Positions 23,508 to 35,257 of a stretch of DNA of 64,000 nucleotides are shown piece by piece (position 1 is the first letter of the stretch; each line of letters opens with the position of its first letter). A program made the position numbers and the translations under genes. A model generated the notes under the pieces. The model was not told where the DNA came from and did not search any database. It saw nothing but the letters and a program-made list of their open reading frames with translations. Source of the stretch: Irpex lacteus (Eukaryota > Basidiomycota > Agaricomycetes > Polyporales > Irpicaceae); assembly GCA_001986395.2 (NCBI GenBank), contig MQVO02000046.1:1-64000 (forward strand). The letters are read 5' to 3'.

Positions 23508-25745
23508 TCAGCGTCGTTTCATCCTAGCAGTGACCGACATCGCCGGCAGCCCCTCCTCATCAACCTTCACAACCACCACCTCCTTTGCAACCCCCTTCAA
23601 CAAATCAGCATACTCCACCACAGTCCTATCCTCCACAGGCACTCCCGCCTCCTCATATCCAACATCAACCCTCAAATACTCCAACGGTGGCGGTCCCTCC
23701 CCACAATCAGGATAATAACACGCCTTATGAGAGTTCAGAACGTCCTTCAAAATCCTCACAAACTTGTACGACCTTGCCCTCTTCCTCACACTCGCATGTT
23801 CCTCCAGCTCAGGCCCATACGACCTCAGCTCGCTCGCCAACGAATCCTGACTACCCTCCCACCCATTCATCCGACAATACCCCTCCCAATCCAGCCCCCA
23901 CTCAAACGTCAACATCTCGAACACGAACCCCGCACACCTCGGATCCCCAGTCGGCTGGAGCAACCACAACTCTCTCAGGTGCGGGAACACAGGCATGCGC
24001 CCTGCCACCTCCTCGTCGAGCCCTAACACCCAGCGCGGCATCCCGCTGACGGATTTGTACGCGCTGAGGTGCGCGACGAGGGGCATGACGGCCATATTGG
24101 CTGCTTGGACGACTTGTGCGGCGGAGCAGAGGTGGAAAATGGGGCGCCAGAGAGAGTGGCACATGTATATGCTGGACGCCGTGGTTTGGAGTATTGTGCC
24201 GTGCTGGAATGCGCCGGTTAGGGAGAGGGAGTGCAGGGAGGAGAGGGGGAGGGCGCGTAGGAGGGTGAGGAGGGGTTCTTGGTCGTGGCCTCTTACGGTC
24301 ATGTCGCCTACGCTGACAGACATAGCTAACACCTCCCGGAATGTCGGAGAGCTGTCTTTGCTTGGTAGATGGGTAGAGGAATCTGGGAGAGCTACGCGGA
24401 CGGTAGAGCGCAAGTCTTCCATGTCGATGCCCAGGGCACCGATGGGCAGCCCAAACTGTTGCACGTAGAGAGTGGCGTAGTCGACTAGGGAGGCGTATTG
24501 CGCAAGAGCGAGATCGCCGCGCGGTTCCACGTTGATGTCGATGGTGAGGTGTTCGAGGTGCGGCATGTCGAGCGCGTTAAGGAACGAGAGACAGAGATCG
24601 CTGTCTTCGTGTGAGATTGCCAGGTTGCGAAGACGCGGCATCGCGATTTTGGGTGATATTTGACCGTCCGTGGAAGCCGTTGTCAATGGGGAATCCGGTA
24701 ACGTATTCTGTAGGATGAGCGTTTCGAGCAAAGGAAGACTGCGTAGACACCTTCGAAACTCGTCTGTGGAGGGGGCAAAGGCTACCTCGAGTTGTGTGAT
24801 CCGCTCGTCAGCTGGTAGTCCGTCCCACGCCAGCTCTACGTGCTCCACGACTACTGGATCTGACCTAACAGCCCTATGAACCGTACGTCTGACCTCGAGA
24901 TGTGTCAGAGTGGGGAGGTTGAGTGTCGCCCAAGGCAAATAAAAATCGCGGAAGACCAGTCGAGTGAGTTGAGGTGGGGGTTCCTCGGCAAACCACGGTG
25001 TTGGGATAACATAGCAATAGCCTGGTGTGTCTAATACGCCGATGTCGAGCTCCTCCAGCAGCGGCGCAGGCCTTGTGAACAACGGCCGAAGTACGTCTAA
25101 CGTGCCGCGCGTGAAATCGCCCTGCACCGAGCGAAGCCTCGACAGAACCTCAGGCGTTCGCACCAGAAGCCTACAGATCTCCAGGTGTTCTTGGTATCGT
25201 TGGAGATTCGATTTGTCTCCCTGCGGGAGCGGATGCAAGACAAGCGAGAGAGGCATGCTGCCCGAGCGTCCCAGCCACTCGGAGAACCAGTGCGAATTGC
25301 CGGGATTGCAGACTAGCTCGCTCCATAATTCGCTGTGCCCGAGCGCGACGTAGCGGAGTTGTCGGCAGACGTGCGTGATGTGCACCCAGCCGAGTTCTAC
25401 GGCATTTCGCGCTAAGCCTTTGGTCGTGTAAGACGCGGAGAACAGGTCGAGGGTGCGGAGGTGCCTGAGTATCTGGCCGAGGACCTCGGGAGATAGCTTG
25501 AGGAAGGGCTGAGAGGCGTTGTGGCCTGCTGCTTCTTCCAGTGTCATAGGCGGGAGTGGAGGTTCTGGTGTAGTGGCATTGTCACGACCACATTGAGTAG
25601 TGGTGTTACGCTTTAACTTCGAACCTAGTTTTCGAAATTGCCTGCGAGAAAGTAAATACATCTAGTGAGCTTCAATCCAAGAGTTTCTTCCCGATACACA
25701 CCTAGTAATGTACGCTCGCAGAGTACGGACGTTGAACTTGGGCAT
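23508..25745 (-). CDS. F-box-like / leucine-rich protein, copy A
   Basis: An agaric-type F-box-like protein, probably a substrate receptor for an SCF ubiquitin ligase; the substrate is unknown. Two exons, 25745-25702 and 25641-23508, give 725 residues with an intact frame. The F-box-like segment is LSPEVLGQILRHLRTLDLFS followed by LGWVHITHVCRQLRYVAL and SELWSELV, the usual layout of these large mushroom families. The remainder has repeated L-x-x-L patterns (LPLLETLILQNTLP, MPRLRNLAISHEDSD, MPHLEHLTIDINVE) like a degenerate leucine-rich domain. It ends in VVVVKVDEEGLPAMSVTARM. It is the intact partner of the head-to-head copy at 27306-29524. Confidence 0.85.
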
Positions 25746-26045
25746 TTGGGCGACGTTCTCGTCCTAGTGAGCGAGTGGCCTCCTGGAAAGTTGAAGAACA
25801 CAAAAGACATGGCCGCCAGACCGACGCGGTCACGTACCTAGTACAAGGTCACAATTATCAATACCTTCGGTTACTTCCGGTCGCACCGTGCCTGGCTCCG
25901 CGAGTGCACCGTCATCGGGTTTGAGCACAGGGCATTTGTCCGCAGATGATGTTGAAAGACGTGCATTGTGAACGCGTGAACGTTTGAACTTGCAAAGCGC
26001 ATATAACCAGCTATATCGCCAGCGCACACTCACGTGAACGTTCAG

Positions 26046-27075
26046 CACTCCAAAGTTCTAATACTCCATCTTCGCAGCCGATGCCTCTATGACTCTAGCC
26101 GCTGCAACATGTTGTTCAGCGTGTTGGACGCGTCGTAACCGTGACTTGGTTGTCTACGGTCAATTGCAACGTCAAGGAACCGATAGGCGAAGTGAGTCTT
26201 GCATAGGATATCATCTTGGTCGACCTCATCGCCCGTTACGCCATATAGACGAGATTCCAGAATTATGAACTTCAAGTAAACGCAGAGGACTGGAATAGGT
26301 CAGCGTAACACAGCAGGACACCACAACACAAGGCACTGGTAGTGCGGAGGAGCAAGAGTACATGTTAGTGAGATGACGCGTGACGTCTGGTTAGAGCTCC
26401 TCAGCTCGAGACTATGTACCTCTAGTCTCGGCTCCAGACGGTTCCGCTTTTGGACGTCGGAGATCGAAAAACGTTTGAGGATCCTTCAGCTAATTAACCG
26501 TCTGGTCGTTCTGGTAGAGACGGGTGGGGGTCAATCGAGAGCGCTTAACCCGTGCGCGAAGTCGACGCGTCGCCCAAAAAACTGTAAAATCACGAAAATA
26601 ATTCAGTAGCTGCTGAAAGATTCAAGAAAATGCTCTATCGACTCAAATCTTTATTACAGTGGCGGGGGATGCAGACACGGACTACCGAGCACTCTGAAGG
26701 GCTGGCGTAGACGCCCGCGAGACCAGCATTTTGCCTGCGTCATTGTGGCGTTTACATTGACCCCCACCCGTCTCTACCAGAAACCCCAGACCCTTAGGCC
26801 GTTGGACCTTTCATTCTTTTTCGATCTCCGACGGCCTAATGGGGACGGAGCCTCGGCGACGTCCGTCTCTTCTGGGCACGAGACTATGTACCTCTGAAAT
26901 TGAACATCTCTAGTGAACGCGAAATGACCTGCCCTAAACATGAAGCGCGCTCCTGCTTGTCGCGTCTAATGCATCTCTGATCACCTTCACCACCGCCATG
27001 ACCACTTCGACAATCAGTCTCTTCTGCATAGGCACGTCCAATTAAACGGTCCAAGCGTTACGCGTTACGCGTTAC
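26046..27075. other. spacer between the inverted F-box copies
   Basis: About 1 kb of single-copy-looking DNA at the centre of the inverted duplication. It contains its own inverted repeat (see 26396-26900) and no supported gene. At its right end three ACGCGT cores are spaced 7 bp apart. Confidence 0.5.
26396..26900. repeat. internal inverted repeat between F-box copies
   Basis: A 27 nt perfect inverted repeat pairs 26509-26535 (TTCTGGTAGAGACGGGTGGG...) with 26756-26782. Outside it a 16 nt inverted match (TTTTTCGATCTCCGAC) pairs about 26456 with about 26817. The outermost match, CGAGACTATGTACCTCT, is in direct orientation (about 26405 and 26879). The left copy also forms a small hairpin, CGAGACT/AGTCTCG. 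The inner segment is about 220 bp. It looks like the footprint of a small element or of a rearrangement junction. Confidence 0.65.
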
Positions 27076-27082
27076 GCGTCGA
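27054..27082. promoter_or_regulatory. three tandem ACGCGT cores
   Basis: ACGCGT starts at 27060, 27067 and 27074 in a perfect 7 bp period (GTTACGC repeated). It lies about 230 bp before the start of F-box copy B and is not seen at the matching place of copy A. ACGCGT is the MBF core in yeasts; a role here is inference. Confidence 0.35.
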
Positions 27083-27305
27083 CGTCTTTCAGCATCGTCT
27101 GCGACCAAATGCACTGTGTTCGAACCTCGATGATGGTACAGTCGCAGAGCCAGGCACGGCATGATCGGAAGTAACCGAGACTATTGTGACCTTGTGCTAG
27201 GTACGTGACCGCGTCGGTCTGGCGGCCAGTCTTTTGTGTCCTTCGACTTTCAACGAGGCTACTCGTTCGTGAGGACTGAACGTTGAACGTTGAACCCTCG
27301 CGAAG

Positions 27306-29524
27306 ATGCCCAAAATCAACGCTCGCACCCTGCGAGCATATATTACTCGGTGTGTATCGAGAAATAACCCTAGTATTAATATTCACTCAGATGTATCTAC
27401 TTTCTGTAGGCAATTTCGAAAACTAGGTTCGAAGTTAAATCGTAACACCACTACCAATGATAGTCGCGACGATGCCACTACACCCGAACCCCCGCCCCTG
27501 CCTATGACACCAGAAGAAGCAGCGGGCCACAACGCCTCTCAACCCATCCTCAAACTATCTCCCGAGGTCCTCGGCCAGATACTCATGTACCTCCGCACCC
27601 TCTACCCCTTCTCCGCATCTTACACGACCAAAGGCTCATCTCGTGCTGGCGTAAACCTCGGCTGGGTGCACATCACTCACGTCTGCCGACAACTTCGCTA
27701 CGTCGCGCTCAGGTACAGCGAACTCTGGAGCGAGCTAGTCTGCAACCCCGGCAATTCGCATTGGTTCTCCGAGTGGCTTGGACGTTCGGGCAGTGTGCCC
27801 CTCTCGCTCGTCTTGCATCCGCTCCCGCAGGGAGACGACTCGAATATTGAACGGTACCACGAACACCTGGAGATTTGTGGGATTCTGGTGGGGACGCCTG
27901 AAGTTCTGTCGAGGCTTCGCTCTGTGCGGGGCGATTTCACGCGGGGCACACTCGATCTCCTTCAATCGTTGTTCACAAGGCCTGCGCCGCTGCTTGAAGA
28001 GCTTGACGTCGGCGTATTGGACACACCAGGCTATTACTATGTTATTCCGACACCGTGGTTTGCTGAGGAATCCCCACCCCGCCTCACTCGACTGACCCTG
28101 CGCGATTTCTATCTGCCTTGGTCGACATTCAGCCTTCCTACCTTGACGCATCTCGAGGTCAAGCGCACTGTTCATAGGCCCAGAAGATCAGATCCACCAG
28201 TTGTGGAGCATGTAGAGCTGGCGTGGGACGTCCTACCAGCCGACGAGCGGGCCACACAACTCGAAGCAGCCTTTCCCCCCTCCCCAGACGACTTCCGAAC
28301 GTGTCTACTTAGTCTCCCCTTGCTCGAATCGCTCACCCTACAGAACACCTTACCCGAGGTCCCACTAACAACTCCTTCCACGGACGCCCCCAAACTCCCT
28401 CTACCCCATCTCCGCAAACTAGCAATCTCGCACTCAGACAGCACTCTCGTCCTCTCCTTCCTCAACGCACTCGACACACCGCACCTGCACCACCTCACCA
28501 TCGACATCAACGCAGAACCTCACCTCGCGCAATACACCTCCCTAATCGCCTATGCCGCATCCTACGTCCACCACTTCGGTCTGCCCATCGGTGCGCTAGG
28601 CATAGACATGGAAGATCTCCGCTCCACCGTACGCGTGGCTCTCCCCCAGGACCCCACCTACCTAACAGAGCCGACATTCAACGAGGTACTAGTCATGTCG
28701 TCCAGCGTAACCGACACCCTCATGCGCGACCACGCCCTCCAACTCGAAGAACCCCTCCTCGCCCTCCTACGCGCCCTGCCCCTCTCCTCCTTGCACTCCC
28801 TTTCACTAAACGGCGCCTACGACCACAAGACGATGTACAGCACAATGGCCGCGCGCACGTACATGTCCCACACCCTCTGGCGTCCCATATTCGCTATGTG
28901 CGCGTCCGCGCGTGTTGTACAGGCGGCGAATATGGGTGTTATGCCACTTGTGCCGTTGTTGAGCGCGTATGGGAGCGTGTGTGGGATGGTGAGTTGGGTG
29001 AAGGAGCTTGATGAGGAGTTAGAGGAGGAGGAGAGGGAGCCGGTGTTCCCGAGACTGAGGGAGCTGTGGTTGTTACAGTCGAATGGGGATCCGTGGTGTG
29101 CGGGTTATGTATTCGAGATGTTGACGTCTGAGTGGGGGTGCAGTGGGGTGTGAGGAGTGGGGGTCGGGCGGATAGTCAAGCTAGTCAAGATTCACTCGCA
29201 AGCGAGAGGAGGCCGTATGGCCCGGAGTGGGAGGAACATAGCATGCATGCGAAGAGGGCGAAGTCGTACAAATTCATGAGGCTTCTGAAGGACTGTCTCC
29301 TTTCGCACAAGAACTATTACCATCCTCATCCTGACAACAACAATATTAACGGAAGGCCGACGTTGGAGTATTTGAGGGTGGATATCGGGTATGAGGAGGA
29401 GGATAGGACTGTGGTGGAGTATGCTAGTTTGTTGAGGGGCGTTGCGCAGGAGGTGGTGGTTGTGAAGGTTGATGAGGAGGGGAGGCCCGCTATGTCGGTT
29501 ACTGCTGGGATGAAGAGACGGTGA
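27306..29524 (+). CDS. F-box-like / leucine-rich protein, copy B (one frameshift)
   Basis: The inverted paralogue of the gene at 23508-25745, with the same two-exon structure: 27306-27349 (MPKINARTLRAYIT) and 27410-29524. The F-box-like segment is LSPEVLGQILMYLRTLYPFS with LGWVHITHVCRQLRYVAL. It matches copy A throughout, including VVVVKVDEEGRPAMSVTAGM at the end. A one-base deletion in the G5 run at 29134-29138 moves the frame after MLTSEWG and gives a stop at 29151. With six G the frame continues as VQWGVRSGGRADSQASQDS to the final stop. So it is either a recently broken copy or an assembly indel. About 120 C-terminal residues depend on this. Confidence 0.82.
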
Positions 29525-29754
29525 TACTACACTCGAGTATTGGAGAATGTCTCTGGATTTACGCTGTCTGGATCTGTGATTTGCTATGGCATGTAATTTC
29601 GTTCAACTTGCCGATTTCCTCGTTACTTTTATTTGTCACTTCGTTTTGTACGATTGCTCTATTTCACCACATCTATTTCTGTTCATCTCCACACAAATAC
29701 TGTTCAGAACACGACCAAGTACAACTACGAAACCACTTCCAAACTCGTGCACCT

Positions 29755-30725
29755 CAGCCGAACCACTAAGTACTTCCAGCGCTAAACCACGTAGCACACA
29801 CCATATAACGCGCGCCTCTCCCCCTCCCCTTCTCTCTCCACTCTCTCCTTCACTCATCATGCATCCACCCTCGTATTTTTGTGATTCGGTCACTTGCGTC
29901 GTCGATCTGCGTTCGTGGGGTTGCCTGTCACTGCCTCGTATGGAGTGACTCCAGTTTGGGGCCCGCCATTCTGTTGCGAAGTCCGACGCCGTGTCGTGGA
30001 AGCTGCGAACCCTGACGCCGTGTCGTCGAAGAGTCTGCGAATCCCAATGCCGTGTCGTCAAAGAGCCTCTGCTATAGGCTATAGGGTGCAAATTCTGGCG
30101 CCGAGTCGTCGAAGAACCTGCGAACCCCGACGCCGTGTCGTCGAAGAGCCTCTGCGTAGGCTGCGTATACCAGCGACTCGTTGTCGTTGAAGAGCCATGG
30201 ACGGGATGGCCCTTTGGCTGTGCGTTCGTGGGCTACGAATCCCGACGCCGAGTCGTCGAAGAGCCTCTGCTATAGGCTGCGTTTTCCAGCGACCTGTTGT
30301 CGTTGAAGAGTCTTTGGACGGGACAGCCGTTTGCTGGGTGTCCATGGGCTGCGTTTTCCAGCGACCTGCTGTCGTTGAAGAGCCAAAGATGGGATGGCCC
30401 TTTGGCTGTGCGTCTTTGGGCTGCGTTTGCCAGCGACATGTTGTCGTTGAAGAGTCGGGATGGGATAGCCCTTTGGCTGTGCGTCCTTGGGCTGCGTTTG
30501 CCAGCGACGTGTTGTCGTTGAAGAGCCATGGGCGGGATAGCCCTTTGGCTGTGCGTCCTCAGGCTGCCTCTTGCGTCTTGCGATGAAGAGGAGGAATGCG
30601 ATCTCCTTTACGGGTGGTGCGTTACTTACACAATTTTTGGCGTGCGGCATGATGCGATCGTGCCCTTTCATCACTTCAGTACAATACGGGAGTGTTGGCG
30701 TGGTGTGGTGAGAGGGCTCGGTTGT
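29755..30725 (-). repeat. interspersed repeat with tandem array, copy 2
   Basis: The reverse-complement copy of the 22471-23240 element, with the longest array (about 29990-30590, about a dozen 43/71 bp units). The 19 bp hairpin is at 30646-30664 with one arm change (GGCATGAT). The boundary sequence GTGAGAGGGCTCGGTTGTC is near 30708. It follows F-box copy B directly, mirroring copy 1. Confidence 0.8.
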
Positions 30726-31790
30726 CTGTCCATATTGTAAGATAGCTATATTCAGCGAAATCCTGAGATAGGTGTTCCTCAGGTACGTCGCATATACCCC
30801 AGTCTATGATATCCTTTCTTAAATATCGCATAAATGCAGGTTTGGGCTTGGTTTTTGATTTTGATGTTGCTACACTTCTTCGCCGGTATAGGTTGCGAAG
30901 CAAACATTACCATCATCTGTAAAAAGCCAGGACCTTTGTGTCATCGTTGCGTCTTCCTAGTAGGCAGTGAGCAAAACTGCCCTTGCTATACCAGCATATC
31001 CTAGGGCCAGAGCACCACCACGTCGAAGTGGAGAGGCTATGAGAGGCCAAGTGGCCGCCTGAAGTCAAGCCGCCCACTATGAAAACCACCCCTAAGTCGC
31101 AAGGTTTTGCAAGTGACAGCGAGTATACAGGAGCATGTATCATCTCAGTATGAGTGGTCTTACGAGCGCAAGGCGAGGCATGTCATGCTCGAGCTCCTGG
31201 TATGATTCAAGTGACCAACACGATAAGTGCGAAGTGAGTGGTGTTGTTACGCTGGCTATACAAGATTTACTCACGATGAAACAGCCCAACTCCTTCACGG
31301 TGGTGTGGTAAGAGGGTTCGGTAGTCACAAGGTAGCTATATGCCGCGAACTCTTGGAAAAGCTGTTCCGCGGGTGCGTCGCTTACACTCTAGACATCATA
31401 CCCTCACTTAGATGTGGCCTGCAGACGGGTTCGGGTCTATCTCTGATCTTTGACGCTACTGCACTTCTTCGCGGGCCTAGGTCGCGGATAATAAAGGATC
31501 GTGCACTACCTATCTCTCAAAAGCAAAGACCTCTGAGTCACCGTTGCGTCTGCGTTGTAAGCAGCGGGCAAATCTGCCCTTGCTATACTGGCGTATACTC
31601 AAGGTTCTCCAAGTGATAGCAAGTATAGCAGCGTGGATTGTTCCGGTATGGGCGGTCTCATGGGCGCAAGGCGAAGCGTGTCACGCCTGAGTTCATCCTA
31701 TGATTACTAAAACGATAGGAAGTGACTCAAGTGAGTAAAATCGTTACGTGGTGGGCTCACGATGGAAACTGACTAACTCCTTTACCCCTG
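30700..31790. repeat. diverged tandem duplication, about 600 bp units
   Basis: Block 1 (about 30700-31298) and block 2 (about 31299-31790) align along their length. Matches include GTGGTGTGGTGAGAGGGCTC versus GTGGTGTGGTAAGAGGGTTC, TACACTTCTTCGCCGGTATA versus TGCACTTCTTCGCGGGCCTA, and GAGCGCAAGGCGAGGCATGT versus GGGCGCAAGGCGAAGCGTGT. Block 1 begins inside the end of the interspersed repeat. No gene is evident. Confidence 0.65.
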
Positions 31791-32029
31791 TTTTACACAG
31801 GATAGATCCCATATCATCCGTCTAATCCCGTCGATCCTGCAGAATGATTGTCTCTTCATATCGTAATGCACGGGGGCAGACGGCACCGCTCAGATGGATC
31901 TAGAAATATGCTTTCCAGAAAGGGAGATGACTAGTCCCCGAATGGAGGCGGTATATAGTCGCACCGTGTCTTCGATGTCCTCGATACTCACAACGTTATC
32001 CTCCCTCTTCTCTACAGCGACATAGGCAA

Positions 32030-34273
32030 ATGACGGTTCTCGTCGAGGTAGCGAGCTTTGTAAGTGCAAGAGTTTGTATACTAGTACGGTAGATTACAGC
32101 CATGACTGAAGCACTCTCCTTTAGGCTACCTATCTTATTTACCACTATCTCGAACCCGAGGATCCTAAGGCACACTTCGCCTTGTTGATTATTACCCCAG
32201 CATCGCTCGCTATCTTTCCAGCTCCTACGGTAGGCCCGCTGACGTTCGCTCTTACTTTCTTACAATATTGGACCTCCATCGTCGTGTTCACCATCCTCTA
32301 CCGTCTCTCCCCCTTCCACCCACTTGCGTCGTACCCTGGTCCGTTCGCCGCCCGAATCTCGAAGTTTTCGGCGGCGTATAACACGTTCACGAGGGGTGAC
32401 ATGCATCGTACACTCAGGGCGCTCCATGAGAAGTATGGAGAAGTCGTTCGTGTTGGTAAGCTAGCACCTATCGTCTGATTGTCTGAAGTGATTAACGTCG
32501 TGTGGTGGTAGGTCCGAACGAGCTGTCCTTTGCCACTGCAGACGCTATACAGCCCATCTTGTCGGCGAAGATCTTTCCCAAAGGACCATGTACGCTTGCT
32601 TCTGCTCAAAAAACCCATTGGCCTGCTCACATGCATCTATTTCTTAGATTATAATGTCCGTCGACAGGGCCATCTTCTGCCTCTCGATGGCCAACGTGAC
32701 TTCGTGCAACACGCAGCCCGACGTAAACCATGGGTGCGTGCCCTCAACACCGACGCTGTCAAAGAGTTCGAGGGAGATATACGAGACAAAGTCAAACAAC
32801 TTGTTAAAGAACTCGAAGCCAGGTCAAAAAGGGGCGAGATCATCGATATATCGATGTTTATGAGCTGTTTTGCGTGCGTCCCGGCTTGTTCAGCTGTGTC
32901 TCAGAGTTCTGAAAATACTTACTTTTGCATGTCTAGCTTTGACTTCATGGGATCTGTGGTGTGAGCTGTCGGCGCATCTATACGAGAGGGATGTGGATAG
33001 TTTGCTGAACTTGCCTACCTCATAGATTTGCGCAAGACTTTGGCATGATCAAGGCAGGAGGCGACGTACACGGATTTTGGCATCTGCTCGAAGAAGGGGT
33101 TTCGTATGCGGCCATTTCCCTTTGTTACTGTGATATGCTACTTATATTTGACTCTGAAGCATTGCAGGGGCGCTGGGCCATATTCCTTGGATGGTTCCTC
33201 TCCTGACTTTGATTCCTGGTAGCGATGAGGGCATGAAGAAACTATCTGAGTTTGGTCAAGGACTCGCACAGGCGAGGTTCAAGGCTGGATCGGAGAGGAA
33301 GGACCTTATCTATTATCTGGTACGTCTGAATCTCGCTGGTGTTGACCGTTTACATCTGAGCTGAAACGGTGGGTTATCTAGATGAGCGAGGATGATCCAA
33401 CTCGCAAAGCGAAAGCCACACTCAACTCAATCACAGCGGATGCAATGATGGGTAAGCTCAAACGTTCAAATGGCAGACTCAACATCCTCTGACAAACGTC
33501 GTTCAAAGCTGTCATTGCTGGCTCCGACACAACGGCCTCGGCGTTGTCGCAACTGTGGTATTTCCTGCTCAAGAATCCGCAGTGTTATGCGCGACTGCGT
33601 AAAGAGGTGCTTGCGGAGAATGACGGCGACTATAACAGACAGGCTAACATGCCTTATCTGAATGCCTGCATGTGAGCTCACCTCATTGTATGTGACATGA
33701 CACGCGACGCTGACGCCTGTTCTATAGCAACGAGGCTTTGAGATTGTACCCTCCCGTCATTGGTTCTCTGCAACGTTGGCTGGAGCCTGGTACGGGAGGG
33801 CAAGTTGTTGCTAACCAGTGAGATTTCAGATGTTCTGGCAAACTACTCAATACTAATAGTCATGTCTCTACAGCTATGTCCCGGAAGGCACTCAACTATC
33901 CGTCCATTTATTCACTCTTCACCGCTCCTCGGAACATTTCTCCCCTATTCCAGATACGTTCTGGCCGGACAGGTGGCTTAGCGATCAAAGCTCGTACACG
34001 CTGCCCACCGGGGAGTCTATCCCTGCTTCGAAAGTCAAGACCGACAGAAGTGTCTTCTTACCTTTCAGCGCTGGTCCGCAGAACTGTGTCGGAAAGGCTA
34101 TGGCCAACATTGAGATGCGCGCGGTGACCGAAGCAATTGTCCGAGGATTCGAGAGACTGGAGGTAGCGGAGGATAGGAAGAGTATCGAGACGGTGGAACA
34201 CTGGGAGGAAGGGTTGAAGGACTTGTACGTGCAGGTTAGGCCAGCTCTGATGGTGAAGTTGATACCTGCATGA
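32030..34273 (+). CDS. cytochrome P450 monooxygenase
   Basis: A heme-thiolate monooxygenase of the large basidiomycete P450 complement, probably anchored in the ER membrane. There are about a dozen exons. The 30 nt first exon (MTVLVEVASF) joins across intron 32060-32124 to ATYLIYHYLEPEDPKAHF. Hydrophobic helices follow, then the Pro-rich hinge HPLASYPGPFAARI. Diagnostic motifs are ARRKPWVRALN (C helix), AVIAGSDTTASALSQLWYFL (I helix, oxygen-binding Thr), NEALRLYPPV (K helix ExxR), FWPDRWL, and the heme loop FLPFSAGPQNCVGKAMANIE with Cys near 34085. Only small introns interrupt the frame and I saw no lesion. The substrate is not predictable. No other biosynthetic gene sits beside it. Confidence 0.9.
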
Positions 34274-34500
34274 TTAATGGGACGTTGTCCACCGTGCCTC
34301 TAACTACTGCACATGCTTGCGCGATGAAGAAAGTTAGATGAAGTAGGGTATGCTCCACGGTGAGTATGCGTTCGAGCTTCATGTTGTGACGTTGTTTGGT
34401 CACGATCCTGCCGAAATGAATTCGAGCGTCTCCCTCAATCTGCAACCCAATCATACGCAAATCAAACATCCATTCGCGACTCTACTCTGACCATAACGAA

Positions 34501-35082
34501 ATGCCTCTCGAGAACCTAATCGCATCCGTCAGCAAGCATATCAATAACAGCGAAGGAAACTGGGGCATCAGCCACTTCAAACTCGCCACACTCTCATCCC
34601 AAGTCACCACTTTATCCTTTGTGGCGCAAGCCAATCCCGAGAACGCAGGAGATCCAAGCCTCGGATTGCCTCCAACAAATCATTGGTCGCTTGTCCTTGG
34701 CTTAGCTGATTCGTCGTCCGTCGCTATCGATGTCTTACCCAACGAGCCGGGTGAGCCAGGGATGCTGTGTCTCGAGAACGTCGCAGATGGCGGGTCTGCC
34801 GACGAAATCCACGAAGTGTCCTCGGAAGTCTCATCTGGAATGACTGTGGCGGGCGTACTGGCAGTGGTCATCGCTCGCAAACGTGATAACTACACTTGCC
34901 ACGCCGTCGGCGAGGGCTGCCGATTCTGGTTAAAGACAGTGGTGTCTGACTTTGTCGAGACGGGGTTGATACCTAGTTCTGTCGCAGAGACCGTCCGCAG
35001 GGATTTGGAGTTTTATTGGCCGTATCCTAAGACTGAGAAGCCTGTCCTGAGGGAGATCAAAGCTGGGGTTTTCAATCAGTAG
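34501..35082 (+). CDS. conserved fungal protein with NHWS motif, copy 1
   Basis: A single-exon gene of 193 residues and unknown function. It has no signal peptide and no membrane segment. The most striking motif is PPTNHWSLVLGL, followed by VAIDVLPNEPGEPG and a Cys/His-containing part YTCHAVGEGCRFWLKTVVSD. The ending is EFYWPYPKTEKPVLREIKAG. The NHW motif recalls the fungal DUF7770 family, but I am not sure of that assignment. An inverted paralogue is at 36621-37220. Confidence 0.75.
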   Translation: MPLENLIASVSKHINNSEGNWGISHFKLATLSSQVTTLSFVAQANPENAGDPSLGLPPTNHWSLVLGLADSSSVAIDVLPNEPGEPGMLCLENVADGGSADEIHEVSSEVSSGMTVAGVLAVVIARKRDNYTCHAVGEGCRFWLKTVVSDFVETGLIPSSVAETVRRDLEFYWPYPKTEKPVLREIKAGVFNQ

Positions 35083-35257
35083 ACATAAGTACAGCGTGGA
35101 CGTTGGATCTACAGTAGCAGCTGGTCGAAAGCTAGAAACAGATGTAAAGCTCCGAGCCCAAGAGCTTATGTAAGCTTAACGCCACATCGCTGCCATGAGG
35201 GCATCCAAGTTCTTGTCACAAACACTATGGGTATTACAGATCTATTCTCCCTAACCA

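Larger units (their letters stand above)
23240..29760. repeat. head-to-head inverted duplication (two F-box arms)
   Basis: Two arms, about 23240-26045 and about 27080-29760, are reverse complements over promoter, gene and 3' flank. Upstream similarity is plain in the CTGGCCGCCAGACCGACGCG stretch (25826 region versus 27210 region) and downstream in GGTTCGGCTGAGGTGCAC versus its complement near 29750. Each arm continues outward into the interspersed repeat, so the palindromic unit spans about 22.5-30.7 kb. Confidence 0.85.

Noticed and set aside
23585..24049. 154-codon Pro/Ser-rich plus frame
   Set aside because: It is antisense to the F-box copy A coding region and reflects its codon usage.
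26405..26428. small hairpin CGAGACT/AGTCTCG as a terminator
   Set aside because: No gene ends here and eukaryotic genes do not use such terminators; it belongs to the repeat structure.
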